NCBI GenBank assembly: GCA_002293275.1
Contig: DBCX01000018.1
Coordinates: 8,341-16,610 of the forward strand
Reading direction: 5' to 3'
DNA from: Cyanobacteria bacterium UBA947
GTDB taxonomy: Bacteria > Cyanobacteriota > Vampirovibrionia > Gastranaerophilales > Gastranaerophilaceae
DNA length: 8,270 bases
The notes under the pieces were generated by a model, which saw only the letters and a program-made list of their open reading frames with translations, was not told the origin of the DNA and made no database searches. The position numbers and the translations under genes were made by a program. Positions 1-7,127 of the stretch are shown here, in pieces. Positions within the stretch are counted from its first letter, which is position 1, and the number at the start of each line of letters is the position of its first letter.

Positions 1-834
1 ATAATTGACGCGCGCCTCGTTGTACAGTCCGAGTGTTTCAAGAAGTTTTACGGGTACCGGATGGCGAATCAAAGTCAAAAACCGGAACAGGTGGCCGGTC
101 ACCGGATCCACAAATGAAAGCATCTCGCGCAAAATAAAATCATTGTATGACAAAAGACTTTTGTTATAATCTGTCATAAAATCTGTCAGGCTTTGGTTTT
201 TCAGCTGCATAACACGAACGGCAAACGTGGCGTAGAGAAAATATCCGCGGGTGTATTTGTACAGCTCCTCAGAAAGCATGCCCGACGCGTTTATACCTGA
301 TGCGCGCAGGTATTTTTCAAAAATATCTTTTGATAGCGCAAGGATTGTGACATTTTTGTTCGGGATTGACGCAAACTCGTCGGGCTTGTAAACGCGCGAA
401 ATCACAATTACTTTTATGTTGGCTGCAAGCTGCGCCAAAAAATCCACAATCTCGCGTTTGTTATCTTTTAGAACTTCTTCAAACGAATCAATGACGAGCA
501 CCATCGGAGTTTGGATTGTTTTGAAATAGGCGTCGATTTTTTGTGTGAAATTATCGGATTTCATCTTTGGGTGTTCAATGATACCTTGGGCTTCCAGCTT
601 TTTGAAATTCTCAAAAAACGACAGCAAAATATCGTCCAAAACGGTCGTTTCAAAACAGTTGTATTCAAGGATGATGCCTTCAAAATCTTTCAGTGCGTAT
701 CTTACGACGGCGTTTTTGCCGGTACCCATAAACCCGCTGACGACAAACAAAGGGGTGTCGCCGCGCAGAAAATTACCGATGACCTCTATTTGATTCTTGT
801 TGTTGTCCAGCAAAAACTCGTTTATCTGTTCCAT
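1..834 (-). CDS. STAND-like P-loop NTPase, N-terminal part (C-terminus beyond window)
   Basis: The frame is open for 278 codons from an ATG at 834 and runs off the left edge, so only the N-terminal part is present. A P-loop fold is visible. The Walker A region is GFMGTGKN (G34 to N41), a Walker B strand PMVLVIDSFEE has Asp116, and a following strand KVIVISR ends in Arg147, a sensor-like position. Farther on, RGYFLYATFAVRVM (about 196-209) resembles the G-x-P-L-A-L helix of NB-ARC/NACHT-type modules. Together these suggest a STAND-type signalling ATPase, whose sensor or effector part would lie beyond the window. The Walker A Ser/Thr after the lysine is Asn41, which could weaken Mg2+ binding. 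There is no signal peptide or membrane segment. A competing ATG at 842 meets a stop after six codons. The start at 834 fits the promoter placed just upstream. The P-loop call is firm; the subfamily is inferred. Confidence 0.8.
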   Translation of the reverse strand, partial: MEQINEFLLDNNKNQIEVIGNFLRGDTPLFVVSGFMGTGKNAVVRYALKDFEGIILEYNCFETTVLDDILLSFFENFKKLEAQGIIEHPKMKSDNFTQKIDAYFKTIQTPMVLVIDSFEEVLKDNKREIVDFLAQLAANIKVIVISRVYKPDEFASIPNKNVTILALSKDIFEKYLRASGINASGMLSEELYKYTRGYFLYATFAVRVMQLKNQSLTDFMTDYNKSLLSYNDFILREMLSFVDPVTGHLFRFLTLIRHPVPVKLLETLGLYNEARVNY

Positions 835-840
835 TCAATC

Positions 841-869
841 ATTATACAATAAATCGGGCTTTGTTACAA
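841..869 (-). promoter_or_regulatory. Sigma70-type promoter of the STAND-like gene, predicted leaderless
   Basis: Read on the minus strand, TTGTAA (869-864) and TATAAT (846-841) are separated by 17 bases, a near-consensus sigma70 promoter. The -10 hexamer ends 6 bases before the ATG at 834, so the expected transcription start falls on the A of the start codon. No Shine-Dalgarno sequence lies in those 6 bases (GATTGA). This is read directly from sequence; promoter activity is inferred. Confidence 0.65.
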
Positions 870-881
870 TTTCTTTACCAA

Positions 882-913
882 TTGCACAAAAAACCACCCA
901 AAAGTGTTAAAAT
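882..913 (+). promoter_or_regulatory. Candidate extended -10 promoter for the three-gene operon
   Basis: TGTTAAAAT at 905-913 fits an extended -10 element (TGn followed by TAAAAT). The best upstream -35 candidate is TTGCAC at 882-887, but the spacer of 20 bases is long, so recognition would rest mainly on the extended -10. Transcription would start near 920, leaving a leader of about 11 bases before the GTG at 931. It sits back to back with the divergent promoter of the STAND-like gene. Confidence 0.4.
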
Positions 914-914
914 A

Positions 915-923
915 GAGGTGGGG
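915..923 (+). promoter_or_regulatory. Shine-Dalgarno-like site before the dGTPase-like gene
   Basis: GAGGTGGGG ends 7 bases before the GTG at 931 and is the main reason for preferring that start. If transcription really starts near 920, only the GGGG part is left in the mRNA, so the promoter call and the start call are slightly in tension. Confidence 0.4.
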
Positions 924-930
924 TAAGATA

Positions 931-2202
931 GTGTTAGTTGGAAAAGTGGGATTAAGATATCAAGCCAGCATGCCGGCGCCGAGCCGCAATGTTGTAGCGG
1001 TTGCGTTTGGTGCGGCGGATTCGTTTGTGTGTGAAAAAATGGGTGAGAACAATCCCAAATACGCTGCCGCGACGGCAAGAGAGAAGGTCACGGAGGCAAA
1101 AAAGTTTGATATTCGCAACCCGTTCCAAAAAGATTATGACAGGATTATATATTCGCCGTGTTATGAGCGGCTCAGACTGAAATCCCAATCGTTTCCGGCG
1201 TTTGATATGAGTTTGATTTTGGGCGAAAAATTTGACGGCTTTAGTATTGACGATATGGTTTCGTCAAGAATGTCGCACGTTGAGCAGGTTTCCACCGTTG
1301 CACAGCGTGTTTGCCAGCGATTGGGGCTCAATCAGGATTTGGCGCTTGCGATAGGTAAAGGGCATGACGTCGGGCATTCTCCGTTCGGGCACGAGGGTGA
1401 GCGCGCGTTAAAGCAGATTTGTCAAGATAATGGGCTCGAACCTTTCTGGCACGAAAAAAACGGATTGAGAGTGGTTGATGATTTGGTTACGATAAACGAC
1501 TTTCATGGTAACCCGAAAAAAATGAACCTGACCTATGCCGTTCGCGACGGGATAATAAGCCACTGCGGCGAGGTTGACCAAAACGCATTAAAACCGCGCG
1601 AGCTGCCGATTGATTTAAAAAGTATTAAAACCGCAGGTCAAATACAACCGTACACCTGGGAAGGCTGCGTGGTCAAGGTCGCCGATAAAGTCGCATACCT
1701 CGGGCGCGATATTGAAGATGCCGCAAGAGTCGGCTTGATAAAAGAGGATCAGATGGTACAGCTTAAACAAATTGTGCAAAAGTACATCCCTGATTTTGAC
1801 GGAAAAGTCGGCGCATCGTTCTTGATTAATCTTTTTGAAAACGATTTGGTTGAACAATCCGATCCTGAACGCGGAATCGGATTTTCTGAGAATGTTTTCA
1901 ACTTGATGAAAGATATTAAAACATGGAACTATGAAAATATTTACAGATCGCCAAAACAAAAACCGTCTGCGGAATTTACAAAAATTATAACAACACTTTT
2001 TGACAAATATGCAAACGGTCAGCCGGATCCAAACAACAAGTATGATAAGGTTTTTATTAACTGGCTGGAAAATACAAATATTTATAATTTGGAAGAAAAA
2101 AAAGAGTACAAGCAGGCGGTGGTGGATTTTATCTCCGGCATGACTGACTTGTACGCGACAGCGAACTACAAGAATATATTGGACGGAAAAATTGAGAATT
2201 AA
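931..2202 (+). CDS. dGTPase-like HD-domain deoxynucleotide triphosphohydrolase
   Basis: Members of this family (Dgt/SAMHD1-like) hydrolyse dNTPs, classically dGTP, to the deoxynucleoside and triphosphate in the cytoplasm. The 423-residue product shows the expected order of motifs: DRIIYSPCYERLRLKSQSF (about 70-88), RMSH with His116, GHDVGHSPFGHEGE with His145, Asp146, His149 and His154, a GIISHCGE helix around His211, and VVKVADKVAYLGRDIEDA with Asp252. His116, His145, Asp146 and Asp252 are the presumed metal ligands, so it should be active. The stretch from K84 to R113 appears longer than the equivalent segment I recall from standard dGTPases. The first 60 residues are extra and contain AFGAAD (25-30), echoing motifs in the next two proteins. 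The start is uncertain: GTG 931 has a purine-rich site upstream, while GTG 946 and ATG 970 are alternatives. It is the first gene of a three-gene overlapping operon. The substrate is inferred. Confidence 0.88.
   Translation: MLVGKVGLRYQASMPAPSRNVVAVAFGAADSFVCEKMGENNPKYAAATAREKVTEAKKFDIRNPFQKDYDRIIYSPCYERLRLKSQSFPAFDMSLILGEKFDGFSIDDMVSSRMSHVEQVSTVAQRVCQRLGLNQDLALAIGKGHDVGHSPFGHEGERALKQICQDNGLEPFWHEKNGLRVVDDLVTINDFHGNPKKMNLTYAVRDGIISHCGEVDQNALKPRELPIDLKSIKTAGQIQPYTWEGCVVKVADKVAYLGRDIEDAARVGLIKEDQMVQLKQIVQKYIPDFDGKVGASFLINLFENDLVEQSDPERGIGFSENVFNLMKDIKTWNYENIYRSPKQKPSAEFTKIITTLFDKYANGQPDPNNKYDKVFINWLENTNIYNLEEKKEYKQAVVDFISGMTDLYATANYKNILDGKIEN
2181..2186 (+). promoter_or_regulatory. Shine-Dalgarno site supporting the TTG start of the PLD gene
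   Basis: GGACGG, one mismatch from GGAGG-type sites, lies 5 bases before TTG at 2192 and inside the end of the upstream dGTPase-like gene. It helps decide a non-ATG start. Confidence 0.45.
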
Positions 2203-4129
2203 CCCTGTAATTACATACACAAACAACGTAATCCCTTTTAGCGCCAAGCCTAAAAAGGAAGTACTTCCCGTGGCGCAATATCCGACGCCGAAAAATATCA
2301 ATCCGGTTGACCTTCCGGGTGTGTCAAAACCTTTGGCGGTCAGAATAATTGACGGCGCAAACAAGCAGCATGTTTCGGTTGATACGTATTTGAGGGAATA
2401 TTTGAAACATCTTTTCTGGCAGCCGCGGGTTTTGCCGGAGGCATCTATCGCAAGACAAGTTGGCAAAACAAATATCACGACCCTTATTGACGGCGAGCAG
2501 ATTTTTGACAAAACCATGCAGTTCTTGCAAAAGGCTGAAAAATCAATCCAAATTGAGATGTTTGAGTTTCAGAACCTTAAAATAGACGGCCACAAATGGC
2601 CTGCAAGCGGCGCGGAGGTTGTTCCGGGATTTGAACAGCAGCAAAAGATTCTAAAAACGCTTATCCAAAAACGCAAGCAAAATCCGGATATGAAAATCCA
2701 GGTGATTCTTGACGCGCACAAGTGGTACATTGACGGCAACGGTTACAGAAAACATTACAACAACATGGACATGATTAAATATCTGAAAAAAAATGATATT
2801 GATGTTGTACCGTATCCGCGCGCGGCGCAGCAGGGTGCGACGCTGCAGCACGTTAAAATGCTTGCGGTTGACGGCAGGCACGTTATTATCGGCGGGATGA
2901 ATTGGGGCAGCCACTCTGTTGCCAACCACGATGCGTGTGTCGCTATTGAAACACTTCCGGGTCAACAAAACTCAGAAGTTGATAATATTATTGAAGAAAT
3001 TTTCAACAAGGATTGGAAGTTTGCGTGGCAGCGGCTTGGCGCAACCAAACTTATCACGGGTCCTTTGACAAAGGCCGAGCAGTACAAATACAACGGGTTG
3101 AACCGTGAGATTAAGCGCGAAAACGTTGAGTATATGCGGGTTGTCGGGGAGCTTTATGACAACCCGAATGACCGGAATCGCTACAGCGAATACCGTTTGG
3201 ACTTGGTTAAGACAAACCCCGTTGCACGGCCGGCGATAAAAATTCTCGCAACTAAACCGCGCGAGCTGGAGCTTGTCGGCGAGGAAGGAAAAGAGACGAC
3301 ACGGGATTACCTCAAACAAAGAATTGATAGCGCCAAAACAGTCCGCGCCGAATTGTTTGTGTTATCGGATAAAGAGATAATTGAAACAGTCGTCAAGCGC
3401 CACAAAGAAGGGACGCTTGATGCAAAATTTATCGTTGCGTCGGAGATTTTGGAAGAGTTCCCGTATTGCCGCAAGGCCTACAGTACGCTGGTTGAAAACA
3501 ATGTACCGGTTAGGCTCTACAATTTTGATGAACGTATCAACCAGAGAATGCACTCAAAATGGGCGGTCTTTGACAACAAAGAAATTGTTATCGGCTCTAC
3601 AAACTGGTCGGCGCAGGGGCTTAACTCCAACCTTGAAAAAGGCAAACGCGGCGACTACGAACTTTACAGCAGAAAACTCAACAAGCAAATCAGAGGGTAC
3701 CTGAAAGAGGCTGTACCTTATGAAAAAGAGTTGGGCATTCCGACATTCTACAACCCGAAATCGGTTGACCTTGACCACGAGGCGCTGCGGATAAGACGTC
3801 AGACGATGAAAAAAAGTTATGCGGAACTTACAAAACTCGGGTCGTGCACGCTTGAGGTCGGCGGTAAAAAATTAACGTTTGATGAAAGCCAAAAAGCCTC
3901 GTTTGCAAAGGTGATTGACTACTACGATTTGGTCAAGAAAAGAAATAACGAAAAAGAAAAATACAAACGCGGCAACAACGAATGCGCAATTGCCTTCACC
4001 AACCATGATATAGCAAACGTGTTTGTCCATCAGTTTGACAAAGATTGGATTCACTCAAAAGATTCGCTGGAAGATTTTCACGACCATTCGGTTTTTGAAT
4101 ACGATGAACTGCCGGAGGGCGTGGCATGA
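2192..4129 (+). CDS. Tandem-HKD phospholipase-D-superfamily protein (probable nuclease or phosphodiesterase)
   Basis: The 645-residue product carries two complete HxKxxxxD motifs: His220-Lys222-Asp227 followed by GGMNWGS, and His454-Lys456-Asp461 followed by GSTNWS. Two HKD motifs form one active site in phospholipases D, cardiolipin synthases and PLD-type nucleases. There is no signal peptide or membrane segment, which argues against a membrane-anchored cardiolipin synthase and leaves a soluble nuclease or phosphodiesterase as the better guess. After the first HKD comes the usual tail (NHDACVAIE to FNKDW, 245-275). After the second, the matching tail (NNECAIAF to FDKDW, about 595-619) is displaced by roughly 110 residues of charged sequence. 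The TTG start is chosen because it gives MRINP, matching the MRIAP start of the next protein, and PFSAKP at 15-20. It overlaps the upstream gene by 11 bases and the downstream gene by 4. Family assignment is firm; substrate unknown. Confidence 0.88.
   Translation: MRINPVITYTNNVIPFSAKPKKEVLPVAQYPTPKNINPVDLPGVSKPLAVRIIDGANKQHVSVDTYLREYLKHLFWQPRVLPEASIARQVGKTNITTLIDGEQIFDKTMQFLQKAEKSIQIEMFEFQNLKIDGHKWPASGAEVVPGFEQQQKILKTLIQKRKQNPDMKIQVILDAHKWYIDGNGYRKHYNNMDMIKYLKKNDIDVVPYPRAAQQGATLQHVKMLAVDGRHVIIGGMNWGSHSVANHDACVAIETLPGQQNSEVDNIIEEIFNKDWKFAWQRLGATKLITGPLTKAEQYKYNGLNREIKRENVEYMRVVGELYDNPNDRNRYSEYRLDLVKTNPVARPAIKILATKPRELELVGEEGKETTRDYLKQRIDSAKTVRAELFVLSDKEIIETVVKRHKEGTLDAKFIVASEILEEFPYCRKAYSTLVENNVPVRLYNFDERINQRMHSKWAVFDNKEIVIGSTNWSAQGLNSNLEKGKRGDYELYSRKLNKQIRGYLKEAVPYEKELGIPTFYNPKSVDLDHEALRIRRQTMKKSYAELTKLGSCTLEVGGKKLTFDESQKASFAKVIDYYDLVKKRNNEKEKYKRGNNECAIAFTNHDIANVFVHQFDKDWIHSKDSLEDFHDHSVFEYDELPEGVA
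4114..4119 (+). promoter_or_regulatory. Strong Shine-Dalgarno site for the exonuclease gene
   Basis: GGAGGG lies 6 bases before the ATG at 4126, within the last codons of the PLD gene. With the ATGA stop-start overlap it indicates translational coupling. It also shows that this organism uses Shine-Dalgarno initiation for internal operon genes. Confidence 0.65.
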
Positions 4130-5766
4130 GAATAGCACCGATTTTTAGTTATAATTTTGAAAAGAAAAATGTGCAGCGGCAGCCGGTGCACAAAAGTTAT
4201 GCATCGGATGTTTTTGTGCGCTCCGGCGCAATCGCGCAGCCGGCTTTTACCGCAAAGACGTTTGAAGACCTTGTGGTAAAAAGCGTTGAGGGCACCGCTT
4301 ACTGGGGTAAGGGGTTGTATAACACCAGCAATTTTGTTGACTATTCAAAATGCGGGTCGGACAATTTGTACAAAATCCCGTTTGATATTACAAAGGCAAC
4401 TGATAACGAAATCTACGCGTTCCAGTTTGCAAACGCGCTTGCCGAGGTTAAAGATATCAGCTGGGTGCAGCGTTTCAACCCGTACAATGTGACAAAGCCG
4501 CTGGCAACGTTTCACACGCTCGGGTCAAAAGAGTCGCGGATGAGGTTTGCGCACAATATTGAGGATTTGCGAAACACCTCTAAAAACAAATCGCTTGATG
4601 TGCCTATCACCGGCAAAAACGGCAAACTTGCAATCAATTGCATTGTCTTTGATACCGAAACAACCGGTATCAACAACAGCGATATATCAAAACCGCTGGA
4701 CAGGATTATCCAGATTGGTGCGATTCAGGTGAAGAACGGGAATGTTGTCAAAGGGTCGGGTGTAAACCAGCTTATTGACCCAAAAATGCCGATACCGGAT
4801 GCCGCGTCACAAGTTCACGGAATCTATGACAAAGATGTTCAGGGCAAGCCTGAAATCAACAAATTTTTAAAACCGTTTATGAATGAGTATATGAAAAAGG
4901 AGAACGGTGTTATTGTTGCGTACAATTCAAAATTTGATATGGGGATGTTAAGAAACGCGGTGTTAAGTTACAACGTTACCAAAAACGATCAAGCTGCCTT
5001 GAAACCGCACCGCGACAGCAAAGTGCTTGACCCGTTTATTTTGATACAAAGAATTCACCCGTACGTCGGCGCGAAGAAAAAACTTGGCGAACAATATAAG
5101 TTCTTGTTCGGCAAGAATTTGGAAGGCGCACACGATGCGTTTGCTGACGTTGAAGGTACGGTGGATGTTTTAAAATATTGCCTGTATTTTCTCAACGGCA
5201 AAAGGAAGAACCATTCAAAGCCGTTGACTATGCGTGAGGTTTTGTTGTTCCAGAACGGGTTTGTGCCGGACAATTTGGATATAAAACTTGACCACGAGGG
5301 CTGCCGCGCGGATGTGAATTTTGAGGTTTCGTACAAACCGACGCCTATTCCGATGAATAATTTTTACAAGGGTTACCGGTTGACAGAACAAACACTTGAA
5401 GGGCTCAAAGACAAAATCGGCGAGGCGAACGTAAACCGGTTTGGAAAACTTTTCCCTTGCGATGCGGAAGACAAAGACGAAGGTGTTGTGCTCAAACAAA
5501 AGCGCAGCAAGGATTTGATAAACTATGCGCTGCGCAAGAATTTTATGAAAACGCTTGACTATCTGGGGTTAAGGCAATACAACGGCAAGTCTGCGGCCGA
5601 GATTAAAAATCTTATCATTGATGAGTCGGTAAATTATCTTCCGGAAAAAGCGTTCAGCCTGTGGATAAAAAATGTCAACCCGAACGATGAGGGTAACGAT
5701 TTGCCGGATTACAAAATCTCAAAACGTGTTATGAAAGAAAAGCTGGCCGGTAAAAATCAGGATTGA
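4126..5766 (+). CDS. DEDDh (DnaQ-like) 3'-5' exonuclease with extra N- and C-terminal domains
   Basis: The centre of this 546-residue protein (about 168-352) is a DnaQ/PolC-epsilon-type exonuclease. Exo I is VFDTETTG with Asp176 and Glu178, Exo II is NSKFDMGML with Asp271, and Exo IIIe is HDAFADVEGT with His336 and Asp341, so all five DEDDh positions are present. Such domains remove nucleotides from DNA or RNA 3' ends using two metal ions. Typical stand-alone DnaQ proteins are little more than this domain. Here about 165 residues precede it and about 195 follow, and I recognise neither part. The N-terminus begins MRIAPI and contains AFTAKT at 40-45, like the PLD protein. There is no signal peptide. 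The gene overlaps the PLD gene by ATGA and its end overlaps the convergent radical SAM gene by 10 bases. It is unlikely to be the replicative proofreading subunit given its size and context. The substrate is unknown. Confidence 0.87.
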   Translation: MRIAPIFSYNFEKKNVQRQPVHKSYASDVFVRSGAIAQPAFTAKTFEDLVVKSVEGTAYWGKGLYNTSNFVDYSKCGSDNLYKIPFDITKATDNEIYAFQFANALAEVKDISWVQRFNPYNVTKPLATFHTLGSKESRMRFAHNIEDLRNTSKNKSLDVPITGKNGKLAINCIVFDTETTGINNSDISKPLDRIIQIGAIQVKNGNVVKGSGVNQLIDPKMPIPDAASQVHGIYDKDVQGKPEINKFLKPFMNEYMKKENGVIVAYNSKFDMGMLRNAVLSYNVTKNDQAALKPHRDSKVLDPFILIQRIHPYVGAKKKLGEQYKFLFGKNLEGAHDAFADVEGTVDVLKYCLYFLNGKRKNHSKPLTMREVLLFQNGFVPDNLDIKLDHEGCRADVNFEVSYKPTPIPMNNFYKGYRLTEQTLEGLKDKIGEANVNRFGKLFPCDAEDKDEGVVLKQKRSKDLINYALRKNFMKTLDYLGLRQYNGKSAAEIKNLIIDESVNYLPEKAFSLWIKNVNPNDEGNDLPDYKISKRVMKEKLAGKNQD

Positions 5767-7121
5767 AAGATTCTGTAATCAAAAATTCTGCGCAGCAGGT
5801 ATTTAAATTGCGACAGTTTGAACAGGCTCAAATGTTTTAAAAATACGCGGTTTTTGAGATAAAAACTGCGCATCGTGTTGCTTTGCGCATCCATCAAATC
5901 CTGTTTGGTCAAGCCTTTTGGCACCCACGTCGGCTCGCGAAAGTTTGCTTTGGATGTTTCAAACACAAACTCGTTTTGAAATGTGTACCACAATTCAGAC
6001 CCCGGCAGCACACCCAAAATTGAGCATTGAAGCCTGTCAAGTTTTGAGTTCATAATAAAATTATATGTCTCTTTGATTGTTTCTTTTGTCTCGCCCGGCA
6101 GCCCGAAAATAAAAAGTCCGCCGCAAAGAATGCCGCTGCGTCTGACGATATCTATCGCCGCTTCAATGGTCTCAATCGTTTCGCTTTTTTTGATATTTTT
6201 CAAAATCTGCGGATTAGCCGACTCAATGCCGAGCGACACGTAGTAACATCCGGCTTTGTGCATAAGCTGCATCAGCTCGTCGTCAATTTTGTCCGCACGT
6301 ATCCCGTTTGTAAAACACAAACTTATTTTGATATTGTTTTCAATCAGCAGGTTGCAAATTTCTTCAATATGCGCGCGTTTTAACGTCACGTTATCATCGG
6401 CAAACTGAACCTCTCTGACACCGTATTCTTCAACCAGCCATTTGATTTCGTTAACAACATTTTTTGGTGAGCGGAACCGGATTCTTTTTTCGTAGAATGC
6501 AGGGCTTGCGCAAAACGTGCATGAGTACGGGCAGCCGCGTGAGCTTGTGACCATCGCAACGGGCGGAGTTTTTACAAAGAATCCCTGCGGCGCGATAGGA
6601 TAATCTCTCGGGTCCATCTGCTCGTAATCCGGGAACGGCAGCGAATCAAGGTCTTCCACAATCTCAGCTCTTTCAAACGGTGTGGTCTCATCCTTTAAAT
6701 CAGCCAGGCTGTACACGCCCTTTATCCCTTTGTTGTCAAATCCCTGGCGTACAAGCTGCGTCAGCGCGATTTCACCTTCGCCGCAAATAACAAAATCGGC
6801 AGCCGTATCTTTCAGCGTCCGGTAGGGCAAAAATGTTGAATGAACACCGCCTATTATTGTTTTGATATCGTTTTCTTTCAAAAACTTTGACAGCTGCGCA
6901 ACCGTGTCGTAGTTGCTCGTCACGCAGGTTATACCGACGGCTTTGATATTATTTTTTTTCAAAATTTTTAAAATCTGTTTGTTATCAAGTTTGTTTTTTA
7001 GCGCGTCAATAATTTTCACACTGAACCCGTTGGATTTTAAATAAGATGACAAATATCCAACTCCCAGCTGCGGAATTACCATGTGCGTGTGGTAATAAGG
7101 TATTATTAAAGCTATATCCAT
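5757..7121 (-). CDS. B12-binding-type radical SAM protein
   Basis: The 454-residue product has a cobalamin-binding-type N-terminal domain: IALIIPYY, LGVGYLSSYLKSNGF, then GITCVTSN and IIGGVHSTFLP, about 3-99. No obvious DxHxxG motif is visible, as in many relatives. The radical SAM core follows, with the CxxxCxxC cluster Cys197, Cys201 and Cys204 in RGCPYSCTFC, a QFADDNVT strand (239-246), VSLGIESAN (295-303) and FGLPGET (339-345). The C-terminus is basic and aromatic. Relatives perform methylations, cyclisations and other radical chemistry on diverse substrates; nothing here fixes the substrate. A longer reading from an ATG at 7178 is possible, but ATG 7121 is preferred because the homologous fold starts there and a strong promoter lies between the two. 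The gene faces away from the glycosyltransferase gene, so a shared pathway is only speculative. Confidence 0.88.
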   Translation of the reverse strand: MDIALIIPYYHTHMVIPQLGVGYLSSYLKSNGFSVKIIDALKNKLDNKQILKILKKNNIKAVGITCVTSNYDTVAQLSKFLKENDIKTIIGGVHSTFLPYRTLKDTAADFVICGEGEIALTQLVRQGFDNKGIKGVYSLADLKDETTPFERAEIVEDLDSLPFPDYEQMDPRDYPIAPQGFFVKTPPVAMVTSSRGCPYSCTFCASPAFYEKRIRFRSPKNVVNEIKWLVEEYGVREVQFADDNVTLKRAHIEEICNLLIENNIKISLCFTNGIRADKIDDELMQLMHKAGCYYVSLGIESANPQILKNIKKSETIETIEAAIDIVRRSGILCGGLFIFGLPGETKETIKETYNFIMNSKLDRLQCSILGVLPGSELWYTFQNEFVFETSKANFREPTWVPKGLTKQDLMDAQSNTMRSFYLKNRVFLKHLSLFKLSQFKYLLRRIFDYRIFQS

Positions 7122-7127
7122 TGTATC

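Noticed and set aside
511..852. Plus-strand open frames opposite the STAND-like gene
   Set aside because: They are the complement of a convincing P-loop gene and their translations show no recognisable motif.
1615..2517. 300-codon minus-strand open frame across the dGTPase-like and PLD gene junction
   Set aside because: Cys/Phe/Val-rich shadow of two well-supported genes, with no recognisable domain.
1590..3270. Near-identical short sequence AACCGCGCGAGCTG near 1591 and again near 3256
   Set aside because: Both copies encode K-P-R-E-L inside unrelated coding contexts; at about 14 bases this is best explained by shared codon preference.
5846..5870. Hairpin as an intrinsic terminator of the three-gene operon
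   Set aside because: The stem is AT-rich and is followed by CATCG rather than a U-tract, so it was not listed as a terminator feature.
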